Assembly: GCA_947462335.1 (NCBI GenBank)
Contig: OX381710.1
Coordinates: forward strand, 25,761,772 to 25,825,771
Origin: Harmothoe impar
Taxonomy: Eukaryota > Annelida > Polychaeta > Phyllodocida > Polynoidae
Reading direction: 5' to 3'
DNA length: 64,000 nt
Position 1 is the stretch's first letter. Each line of letters starts with the position of its first letter. The notes beneath the pieces were generated by a model. That model did no database searches and was not told the origin of the DNA. It worked only from the letters and a program-made list of their open reading frames with translations. Shown in pieces: positions 1 to 11,300 of this stretch. Both the position numbers and the translations under genes were made by a program.

Positions 1-477
1 TGCTATGATGTTATAATTGTGTGTCTGGGGCCTGTTTCAGACTTCTATGAGGGTATAATCGTGTTATGTGTCCGGGGCCTGTTTCAGACTGCTATAATGG
101 TATAATTGTGTGTCCGGGGCCTGTTTCAGACTGCTATGATGGTATAATTGTGTGTCTGGGGCCTGTTTCAGACGGCTATGATGGTATAATTGTGTGTCTG
201 GGGCCTGTTTCAGACGGCTATGATGGTATAATTGTGTGTCTGGGGCCTGTTTCAGACGGCTATGATGGTATAATTGTGTGTCCGGGGCCTGTTTCAGACG
301 GCTATGATGGTATAATTGTGTGTCTGGGGCCTGTTTCAGACTGCTATGATGGTATAATTGTGTGTCTGGGGCCTGTTTCAGACGGCTATGATGGTATAAT
401 TGTGTGTCTGGGGCCTGTTTCAGACGGCTATGATGGTATAATTGTGTGTCTGGGGCCTGTTTCAGACGGCTATGATG
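1..477. repeat. 42-bp minisatellite containing a 3' splice site
   Basis: About 11 tandem copies of a unit of the form GGTATAATTGTG...CCTGTTTCAGACGGCTATGAT, continuing beyond the window start. The TTTCAG of each unit ends at 40, 87, 129, 171 and so on every 42 bp to 465. The last unit is the real acceptor and first bases of the astacin exon, so the array arose from the intron-exon border. Apparent long open frames here on both strands are by-products of a 42-bp (14-codon) period without stops in some frames. Confidence 0.95.
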
Positions 478-660
478 GTACACGAGCTGGGTCATGCTGT
501 TGGCTTGTGGCATGAACACTCACGCCGTGACCGTGACGCTCACGTGCTCGTCATGTGGAAGAACATGAAGGATGGAACAACACACAACTTTGACGTCCGT
601 CCTGACGCCCGTCTCCTCACCCCGTACGACCTCTACTCTGTTATGCACTATGAACCAATG
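466..660 (+). CDS. exon: astacin catalytic core
   Basis: Encodes the zinc-binding helix HELGHAVGLWHEHSR and the Met-turn YSVMHY. The three zinc-ligand His, the catalytic Glu and the Met-turn Met and Tyr are all present. It starts right after the last TTTCAG of the 42-bp minisatellite (phase 0) and ends at ATG|GTAGGC. Using any upstream repeat acceptor would bring an in-frame TAA, so this is the only productive acceptor I see. Confidence 0.92.
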
Positions 661-3600
661 GTAGGCCTCCCTTATGTCTGCATCCGTCTTTAAAATAGAT
701 CTTTTTTTACCATGTTTTATTTTCCTCATTATTAAGCAAGACAGTACTTCAAAAAACATGTGTAATCTTTATCCGTCTTTCATCTAAAATAACAATGACG
801 TAACTGCACCTTTATTTGTAAATGGCCTCCATTGCCATTATGTTGTTGGTGTGGTGTTGTATTGATAGCTGGCCCATGTATTGGACAGTAAAAAGGCATC
901 CTTCCTGTTGTTTCAGATGTTCAGTAAGAACAACAGACCCACCCTGCGGACCCTCGACCCGCGGCTGCAGAACCTGATTGGTTGGCACAGCTCACTGAGT
1001 CACTATGACGTCATGAGTATCTCCACCCTCTACAGCTGTGCAGGTAGGGTACCAGGAGAAAGGGATTGTGAAATAGATTAAGCAAAAAGTAGGAACCAAT
1101 CCCTTCCATCAATTCCTGTAGTTTGATATTCAGATATGTATATCTTCCTCATGTGGAGAAACAAATTTACTATGCTCAAGTACACTAGAACACCCAGGTA
1201 AAGAAACTGATTCTCATTCTCCATGGTCATGTTCTCCACAGTGATGTTATCAAATTAGGGAGTGGTCATTTTTTAACAACAGGGGGAGGTTGGTGGATTT
1301 GGGGGGGGGGGGGGGACCAAAAAGATTTGGACCCCTTGAAGGGGGGGGACCAAAAAAATTTGGACCCCTTCTGAGGGGGGGGGGCCAAAAAAATTACACC
1401 CCATTTTAGCGGAAAAGCCCGTGCATTACTATAGCTCAAAGAGGTCGACCGCGCTCAATTTCAACCTGCCTGGAGGGGGGGACTGAAAAAATTTCGACCC
1501 CTTTAGCGGGGGGGACCAAGAAAATTCTGACCCGCTCGCGCAAAAATCCACCGACCCCCCCCCTGTTGTTAAAAAATGACCACTCCCTTAGCTATGAAAG
1601 CAGTCTTTATATGTCGGTTTATATGGAATTAGTTGGTATTCACATGAAGTTGATAGCTCCTAGTCTTTTTCCTGGTGGGACCTTGGTGTGTATCACACTC
1701 GTTTACACCTTGTGTGATACGCTCCAAGATCCACTCATGAAAAGAACTGGTTGTTTGGACAGATTATTATGGACCTCTGTCTATATAATATGCAGACGCT
1801 GCATTTTCTTGTGTCAGTCTATGCCATCACAGCTTTATCACTGTATGTAATTAAGCATGGGTTCTTTCGTCTGTCCGCCTCTTACAACATGACAAGTAGT
1901 ATAGTATGTATCGGAACGGGACTATAGTTAAGTACTGTTTATTACTCAATCGATATGCAGCCAATCAGAGGCCTCCATTTGGTCACGTGACCGGAAGTGA
2001 CTTACTTAGGGGATTAGTGGTGACGTCACGTGACCTAGTTAGCCAATCAGAGGCCTCCATTTGGTCACGTGACCGGAAGTGACCTACTTAGGGGATTAGT
2101 GGTGCATTCTGGGTAACCCTGCAGCCAATCAGAGGCCTCCATTGGGTGACCGGAAGTGACCTACTTAGGGGATGGTGCATTCTGGGTAACCTACTGACCT
2201 ACTTAGGGGACCGGAAGTGACGTCATATGACCTAATTTAGGATCACGTGATCGGAAGTGACCTGATGAGTCACGTGACCGGAAGTGACGTCACACGACTT
2301 AATGGCCAACCGGAAGCGACCTGATTGATCACGTGACCGGAAGAAGAAGAAGTTTTTTTTTTGTTTAGGATCCCGTGACTGGAAGCGACGTCGTCACATG
2401 AGTGACGCTTTAAGAGACTGCGCGACTTACTAGTAAAAGAAGCCGTATGATAATAAAAACACAACAATATTTTCTTTTAATTTTTTTTTATTTATTTTTT
2501 TTTCAATCTTGATAAACACTCTATTTTTGAAAAGATGCACACGCTTATTTATTTTTTTTTTTTTTTCATATCTCTAAAGGACTCGTTGTCACACCGTCAG
2601 AATGCACGCGACGCTTATAATACAAGTAGCGCACGCCGTCTTTCTCTATGGTGTAGGTGACCATTTTGTTTCGCACCACTTTGAAATTTCTATTTACAGC
2701 AATGAGAGTTTTTCGTTGGCGAAGAACATCCAAGAAGGCGTCTGGTTCCTGGGGGTTTTGTTTCTTCTGTACGCCTTTTGCACTCCATTTTTTGGATTTT
2801 CTTTCACCGGTGTCGCTGACTCGATCGTAGCAAATGTAAGTCTTAGGGTTGAGACTTAGGATCCCGTCACCTTCCCACTCCGCTTTCATGAGCCCCGAAG
2901 TTCTCAGATCGTGAAGGTACCGTCTCTCACAACATCCGCCGGGCGGCGCACACCATTCTCGCACTCTTTCCGTTTTTGTCTTCACGAAAAGCTCTAAGTG
3001 CTCGTCGCACACCGCTGTCGGAAGCCACTTTCGTTTCTCTCTGAAGTACGTCTCTCTCAGGCGAGGTTTCACTAGGTCATCCAACGTGGCACCGCTGAGA
3101 GCCATGTAAAGACTGTCGGTGTCCATTTGACAAAGGGCATAATCGCGCCGATCGACGAATCTATCCAAGAAGTCGTATGTGAACTCTAACATTTTCAACT
3201 TCGCGTACTGGTATACCATGAACCCTATCTGAATAGGGAGGTTGTTCTTGACCGTTTTCGGTTGTAGTTCGACTTCAAACAGATCGGAAGTCAACTCGGA
3301 CGCCTTTTTGAAGCGCCACGAATTGGCCAATAGTTCGAACTTCCGACTGTCAGTGTATCTCACCGCCGTGTGTTTTTCTTTGTTGCAGATTGTTTTACCG
3401 TACGTAGCGTTTCCCATTAACTTGTAACAGTCTGACAGAATTTTCTCGTTCTCGTTCACGTCGCCACGTCTTCGCGCCGCCGTCACTTCGTCCGCGAAAC
3501 CGGCAAAGGAGCGTTTAGGTAGGTATTCTACCACCAGCTGCACTTTGGTGACTATCAAACCGTGCTCTAAATACCACTTGAGAAGCGGCGTTCCCAAGAG

Positions 3601-6600
3601 AATATTTTTTCCGTGGTAACTCCCTATCAGACATCTCTGAGGCGTGTTCAACAGCTTTTCTTCCTGCGCAAAGTCTGACATGTGAGGGCCTATGTCCGAT
3701 TTTGAAACGGTCGCGTTCTTGAAAACGGGGGTCATTTCTTCGAAGTACTCTCGTAGGTGAGGCGGCGTAGTGATGTCCACTTGAACTAAACCGAACATTT
3801 TCTCCTCTTTCACAGCGGAAAGGATGTCGCTCTCGCTCATCGCGTTTCGAGACACTTTCAAAGCGTCAACCTTCCAGCGTTGTTGGGAGGCCTTGACCCG
3901 CTCATCTCGACGCTTCATCTCTCGCCATTCGCACTCCCACACGACGACCAGCTTGTAACCTAGCGCTTTCAAGTAAGCGCTTACTCTGGTCGTTCTGTCG
4001 CGTCTCTCCTCTCTCAGTGAAGCGCACTGATATCGGTGCTACGGTATGCACTCGTGAGCGTGGAACCAACACCCGTGAAACTGGAAAACCGTATTAGAGG
4101 CCGCGTGAAATCCGTCCACGCGAATTCTCCGACAGCCTACCGCCATCTCGCCGCCGTTCAGAGCGTGGCGCAGTTTCACGTCGCGGTCGTGCTCTACGAA
4201 GCGTAACCACTCCAAAGCGCTGTGAGAGTTTCTTTGCCTGATTTCGGGCTTGAACTCGGTCTCGGGCCGTCTCACCGCGTAATAGCCCGTGCAGTGCGCT
4301 TCGCTCATGCAGCGCAAGTACAGAGAGTTAGCGTCTAGTCCTAGGATGTGTTGGCACGGTCTCGCTTCTTCGCCGTACTTGTGCTCCCTTATCCGCGTGG
4401 TGCCCTTCTCGTGAAATCTATGGAAGATGATGGAAGGACCGCCGACTAGATTCTCTTTGATCAGAGCGTGGAGGACGGCGTCGAACTGGGGAAACGTTGT
4501 GAACGCGTCTTCTAGGTTTTGGAAGAGGAAGCGTAAAGTCAAACCGGCGAGAGAAACTCCGTCTTTCAACATGTCGATGCCGCGATCTTGGAAAAATTTA
4601 GCGTGATTTTTCAGAGCTTCTATGAAAGGTTTCACGTCTTTGTTGTTGTAGTGGATCAAGTAGTCTTCCATAGTTTGCATCTTCTCGTCGGACCAAACTT
4701 TCTGACATGCGGCGTAGTCGGATTCGGACATTTTGACGCCCGTCAGCTCGCTGTCGAAAGCCGATCTCGGCGGCAGCGTTCTGTTTGCCAGTTTCCTGGT
4801 AGACGTCATCCATTCGTAAGGAAAGTGACCTTTCTCTTCGTTCCTGGTGAAAGCTCGCAAATAGGTCGCGTAGTTGTAACCGGGTGCCAAATAGTTGACT
4901 ACGTCCAAGAAAACCGTGTGCTGTGTGTAAACCGCCAAGTATTGATTGCTTCTCTTTATGACGCTGAATTCTTGGTTTCTTCGGTCTCCGGAGGCGAAGA
5001 AGGAGTGAAGTCGTATTTTGATCAGGTTCAAGTCGTAACGCCCCGAGTTGAAGCCCACCACTGGAGCTTGACGGATGTATCTCAGAAGACGCTTCTTCAG
5101 TTGAACTAACGGGTGTCTGGTCTGAGCCGCAGCGAAGCCGCCTGGAGAAGGGGTGGTGAACGTCGCCTCCTCCAGCAGGAGAGCTTCACCTATCGCCGCA
5201 TCTAACTTCGCTAAGGTCGGTCGGTAAAGTTCTAGCACAGCTTCCCCGATCGCTTTGGCGTTCTCGTTTATGTGATTTAAAACTCGGTCCAACAAGGGGT
5301 CGGAATCTGCGTCGGACGCTCTGACGAAGCAGACGGGCCCCTCCCACCCCGGAAAGTCGGATGCGACGCTAGCCGACAAAGGGACGTGATCCCACAGCAG
5401 GGACACGTGCTCCGTCGACGGTTCTTTGCACGGTCTGAAGAAAGCCTCGAAATCGAAGGCGATCTTGTAAGGGTAGATTCCGGAATGTCCGTCGGGGGGA
5501 AAAATGGAGAAGTCTGCTAGCGCTTCGAAAATCGTTCTCGAATTTTGGTAGATGCCACCTACGTAGCGCAACTTGACTTGTCGGCAAGAGGAAAGCTGGT
5601 TCCTGTGTCTCTTCAGCAAGAACTCGGTGGTGAACGCCGCCTTACACTTGCAACATTCGTATATGCCCGCGTACGCGTTGAAGTCCGTGACGAGAGAGAC
5701 GTGCAAACCGCCTTTCGCCGTCAGGTGTAGGTTGACTTTACCTCGGGCGGCCACAGTTCTGGAAGGCGGTCTGATCAGAGTAACGCGTCTTCTCAACTTC
5801 CGCCCCGGCACTTGACGCGACGCGGTGTAAACCGCTATTTGTACGTCAAACAAGTTCTCTAACGCGGGTAAGTCGCGGATGTTCAGACCCGGAAAGGATT
5901 CAGGTGTGGCCGCGGGACAGAACTGACGTAACAAATCTGAAGCGCGCTTGCTGGTGTTGTATAAGTGAAAGGAAATGCAGCGGAAGATGCAGAGGTTGTC
6001 CTTGTTGGGAAAATCTAACACGCCGCTTCTCTTTCCAACTCGACCGGCCTGAGTGATCCTACCGCCTATGGGGAATTCCCCCGGTCCCATGTAAACGCAG
6101 ATGTTCAAATTGGTAGGAAAAAGAACGTGCCACTTGGTGTCAGCGTCGCAAAGTTTCCGTACCTCCTCGCAAGCGACGGTGTTTTGCATCTTTGAGAGGA
6201 GCTCTTCCAAAGTTTCTGAATTAGTTACAGTAGGGAGCGGTTGTATGAGAGTTGCGTTGTTCTGGGAGGCGTGGAAGTAGCGCAGTTTGCTCTTGTCTTC
6301 TCTGTGTTGTAACAGTAAGCCTACCGAGAAACCCACTTTGTATCTGAATCTTTGTGTCAAGTGAATGCGACGCATAGTATCTACAGCGTCACTCAACTCG
6401 CCGGTTGGTAGCCTGAAGTTTGTTACACTCACGCGAGTCCCGTGCATCCTGACGCCCGTTTGTATCGCAGGCCAATTCGCCGTGAACGTTTCCTCCCCGT
6501 TCGGTACAGCACATATGCGCGGAGGGACGGTCACCCCGTCCAGAGATTCGCGTCGACAAGCGCTCTTTCGGCAATCCCCTTCGCCGCATAGAGGGCAAAA

Positions 6601-8294
6601 CTTAGCTACTACTCTACAATTTTCTACGTGTCTCTCGTGGTTGTACGCTCTTTTAAACATTTTGAAACACTTTTCGCATACGTACTGTGTCATGTTTTTT
6701 TTCACTCGGTTACCAACTACTTAGCCGTCTAACTATCTATCTATCTATCTAGCTATCTATCAATCTGTCGTCTATGTAACTATCTTTCTGTCTGCTGTCT
6801 GTGTATCCGTCTGTCTGTCTGTCTGTCTCATACAGCGTACGTCAAACGCTGTGTGTGTGCGCGCGTGAGCGTTGAGCGTCTCTCATTCCGAATCTATGCC
6901 GAGATATTTCAGAATGATCTCTGTTTTGTCATCCAACTCTTTGAGCGCTCTGGCGGACAGCGTCACCCCCTGCTGTGTGGGTTTTTTGTCAGGACCTTCG
7001 TACTTGCGCACGTGGACGAGGTTCTTACCGCTGTAGTAGCTCACAGCTGCGTACACTTCGCCCGCCTCATCCAGCACTGCGAACCAGGGGGTGTGATTAG
7101 GTTTTCCTTGCGCGGCCGCTGTGTCGCGTATGCGCACCACTGCGCGGATATCGGCGATGCGTGCTATGAGCTCGCGCAGCGCGTCGGCCGTGAAGTGCAC
7201 TCGCTTGCTTCTGGTCAGAGACGCCTCTTTCACCTGGCCGTCTTTTGTGTAGCGCGGCCTCCTAGACAGTCTAGCCACGTCCTCCCAGATCTCCAGCGTC
7301 AAAGCTCCGTCTGAGCAGAACTCTAACCCGAGTGTTTTCTCTGCTTCTTCTCGTCCATCTCCTTCTTTTTCTTGTATTTTTCTCTTCTTAGTGGGCCTTG
7401 TTGTTCTGGAACTCACCTTAGAACGTTTCACACCCGCAGGATGAGTAACACCATCAGCGTGAGCTGAATCAGCAGCAGAACCGATAGCAGGAGCAGCGTC
7501 AGCGCTGGTGGTATCGGAGGTCTCGTTGTTGGAACAGCGCAGCCACACGCCGTCCGTGCTGAGTGTAGCGGTAGAAGATGAAGCGCCGCCGCCGCCCTCG
7601 TAAGGTGGCGGTGAGGGCAGTCGCCACGGACCGGACGGGGGGGCGCTAGCAGTGGAGGAAGTGAGGTCAAAAGGTCGAAGAGGGAAGCCGAAAAACGTAC
7701 CGCTCACCCCTTGCCCTTCGGGTTCTTCGTACGCCTCGTCGTCAGCGTCGTTCTCTGTCTCACCCTGTTGCTGCTGCTGCTGCTGCTGCTCCTCCTCCTC
7801 CTCTTCTTCTCGGTTCAGGGGCTGAGTGTCCGAATAGCTGTAACTCTCAGCGCGAGCGGCGTCGAGGGCGTCCGTCGATGTAGTGGTGGAGGAGAGGGGC
7901 TGTGCAACGTGCGGCAGGTCATCAAAGTCATCAACAGTAGTGGGGAGGTAAAAACCCGGTTGCCAGTACTGCGCTGTGCCAGGAGCGTTGTCGTCAGTAG
8001 TAGTAGCAGTAGCAGCAGGTGCAGCAGAAGCAGCCGCAGCAGCAGCCGCAGCAGACGCAACAGTAGCAGGCGCAGCAGCAGCCTCAGCAGGCGCAGCCGT
8101 AGCAGGCGCAGCAGTAGCAGGCGCAGCAGCAGCAGCAGCAGCAGCAGCAGCGGCAGGCGGGACGGCGGTAGCAGCGGCAGCGCGCTTAGCAGCAACGTGT
8201 ACCGTCGCGAGTGTAACAACGTCGCTAGCACGACGACTGCTACCAGTAGTACTACTAGTACTACTACCACTACTACTACTACTGCTACTACTAG

Positions 8295-8334
<40 letters not shown>

Positions 8335-11300
8335 GCCGCGAGCGCTCGCTACAGCAGGAGGGTGATAAGACCAACCGGCTGCGGCGGTAGTCTCATGTTC
8401 AGTAGCAAGAGCAGGCACTGACGCTAAACGAACGCTGTTCCGCGTAGTCTTCTTGTTCTTGAACGCCGCTAGATGTTGTCTTTTGCTCATGGTGGTGACT
8501 GTAGAGAGCAGCAAAAGAATGAGTGAGTGAATGGAGGTTTCCAAGCCCCTTATATACGCCTTCTCGCTTCTAGAGCTAAGCTACTTACCGACCCTGTTCA
8601 GCTGCCGCCGGCTGGCCGGCGGCCATTCACAAAGAGAAACAAAAAGACATAAGGCATGACGTTTTCAGCTGGATCCCTTTCCCCCCCTTTTGAGAGATCG
8701 ACTGTCATGAGCTAAGCCGCTTACCACCCTGTTCAGCAATTCAACGCGCATTAGCTGTATAAAGGGTTAAGCGGTTGCTGCCCGTCGACTGACCGGCGGC
8801 GGCCATTCACAAAGACATAAGGTATGACGTTTTCAGCTGGATCCCTTTTTGAGGGATCCACTGTCGTGAGCTAAGCCGCTTACCACCCTGTTCAGCCATT
8901 CAGCGCGCAGTTTAGCTGTATAAAGGATTAACGGTAACGGTGATGAGCTTACAGTGTGTATACAAAAAAAAAACTACAGGAGGCGTGTGGCGTGAAGCAG
9001 GACCCCCCTAAGACGAACGTGTCTGTCTGTGAGTAGAGGCGTGTGCATGTGGTGAGCGACTTAAGTGTAAGACAAAAATCACCACCTCCTGCCGTGGCGA
9101 GTAGACCGGGCCGGCCAGGCGGGCGGGCGGCCGGCTAGTTCAATAGGGAGGGGCGACAGCTGACTAAGGCTGTGCATGAAAAAAATCCGATTTTCACCTG
9201 ACCTCTGACGTTTGTTACAATGAATGTCAGAGGGAGGGAGACGTCCTCGGGTAGGGGGTAGGAGGTATTAAGGCTATGAGTGAGGAAAAAACACCGTTTT
9301 CAGCTGGTCTCCACGGATAGCGATGCCACACCCCCTCGTCATCTAAGCTCTTAAGGAGCGGAGCGGCTGAAAAAGCGTCATGCGGACAGGGCGCTAGACA
9401 GCTGGAGCGCTGTTGGAAATGGGATTAAACTCCCTCTGTATAAAAAGCTCTGATTTCTGTTGGAAAAAAAACATATCGCCTCTGACCCCAGTAACGGCTA
9501 CTACCACCACCACCGCCACCACCACCACCGCCGCCGCCGCCGCCGCCGCCAAGACGAGACGAGATGGCTCAAGCTATTCCACTTTCAAGCTCGCCTTCAC
9601 TGCCCGGTGCGCCTGAAAAAAAGTTAATGCGGCTTGACGACGTGAGACGCGGCGCGAGGCAGCAGACCGATGATGGGGAGACCCGACAGGTAGGACAGCG
9701 GCGGTTAGCCTATAGCGACGCCTTGCTTCGTCAACTAGGTAAAGAGTTGAGCGGCTGTTGGAGAGAGTTGGGCAGTAGCTTAAAAGTCAGCGCCGCCCGT
9801 ATGGATGCTCTAGTAGAGCGCAGTGTCAAGACACCGGAGGAGCTGTGTACGGCGATGTTCCGAGTGTGGTGGGGTGAAACCCCGCATCGTCATAGATGGG
9901 GCGAGCTCGGTCGCGTCTTCACCCGCATTAGACGCATGGAACTGTTGGCTCAGTGGATGGCCCTTCTCCACAGACAGGGGTTGGATTTCGAAAACCCTGA
10001 CTCGCGCGCGATGCATAAGCACTTGGGCACCCTCGGCAGACGTCTGGGTAGCAGGTGGAAAGAGGTGGGGGACCATTTAAAATTGTCGCCTGAGAGGTTA
10101 GATAAGATCGCTGAAGAATGCGAATACGGAGGAAGTCCCGCTGAGTGGGCCTTCCGAGTGTTGAAAATGTGGCAAGATGAAGCTGACGGCGCCGGCGGTA
10201 CGCCTTTTGAACTCCTTCGAGTGTTGACTGAGGACATGGGAAAGTTTGGCCTCGGCATCGCGATATTACTTGACTTTATCAAGCAAGAAACAACGAGAAC
10301 GACGGACATGTGAATTGTTGTGTTTTATTTTCATACGTCTTCTTTATTAGTAAGTAAAAAAAAAAAATATCATAACAATTAAGACGCGCGATCTCTTAAA
10401 GTGTCACTTCTTCCTCCAGTCGCAGCTGATCGCCTCATCGCAGCACGTGATAAACAAAAAAAAAACACGAAGAGACACGCTTCTTCCTCTCGAGAGGAAG
10501 AAGCGTGTCTCTCGATTGAAAATCTTTTTTTCTTTTCTTTTCTTTTCTTTTTCTTTCTTAAAAGAGACAAACGCGCCCCTTAGAGTGCCCCCCCACTTCA
10601 CCCCCCCCCCCTAGAGTGCCCCCCTCCCCCCCTCCCCCCCACCACTCGCCCCATGCATCCTAAAAGCGCCCCCCTCCCCATGCATCTTAAAAGGGCCCCC
10701 CTCCCCCCCTCCCCTCCTTCCCCTCCTTCCCCCTTATACACTCTAAAGAACGCTTCTACCTAGTTCAATAAGTCACTTCCAGTCGCTCGTAAAACAATAA
10801 AAAATGAAAAAAAAACTTATATCGTGGTGTTTTTTATTAGTTTACCGAAAAAAAAAAAAGAGACTCGCCTCCTCCTCCAAAAAAAAAGATATCACATTTT
10901 AAAGCCCGTGACCCCTTAAAGACGCTCATCTCTTCATTAAGTCGCGTGACGTCACTTCTTCTTCTTCTTCTTCTTCTTCCGGTCACGTGATCAATCAGGT
11001 CACTTCCGGTCACGTGATCCTCAATGAGGTCACTTCCGGTTGGCCATTAGCTCATGTGACGTCACTTCCGGTCACGTGACTCATCAGGTCACTTCCGGTC
11101 ACGTGATCCTAAAGTAGGTCACTTCCGGTCCCCTAAGTAGGTCATATGACGTCACTTCCGGTCCATAAGTAGGTCATATGACCTCACTTCCGGTCACGTG
11201 ACCCAATGGCGGCCTCTGATTGGCTAACTAGGTCACGTGACGTCACCACTAATCCCCTAAGTAGGTCACTTCCGGTCACGTGACCAAATGGAGGCCTCTG

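Larger units (their letters stand above)
10314..10950. other. non-coding segment between the Death-domain gene and the right TIR of E1
   Basis: Holds a 42-bp perfect palindrome (10471-10512), a TTTTC pyrimidine run (10528-10560) and a C-rich tract. Open frames across the palindrome on both strands are artefacts of its symmetry. An AATAAA at 10796-10801 is the first + strand polyadenylation signal after the Death-domain gene. Confidence 0.7.

Noticed and set aside
64..519. Long repetitive frames on both strands at the window start
   Set aside because: They only reflect a 42-bp repeat unit without stops; the repeat is derived from a splice-site region.
3970..3972. Separate start for a C-terminal polymerase half-protein
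   Set aside because: The apparent start is not ATG, and same-frame coding-like sequence continues upstream to the TAG. One gene with a stop explains it better.
4588..5109. 173-residue + strand frame within the polymerase gene
   Set aside because: Antisense shadow of the exonuclease region; no domain of its own.
7711..8421. Ser/Arg-, Leu- and Ala-rich frames opposite or alongside the PC4-like gene
   Set aside because: Triplet repeats stay open in all frames; only the - strand frame continues into a recognisable domain.
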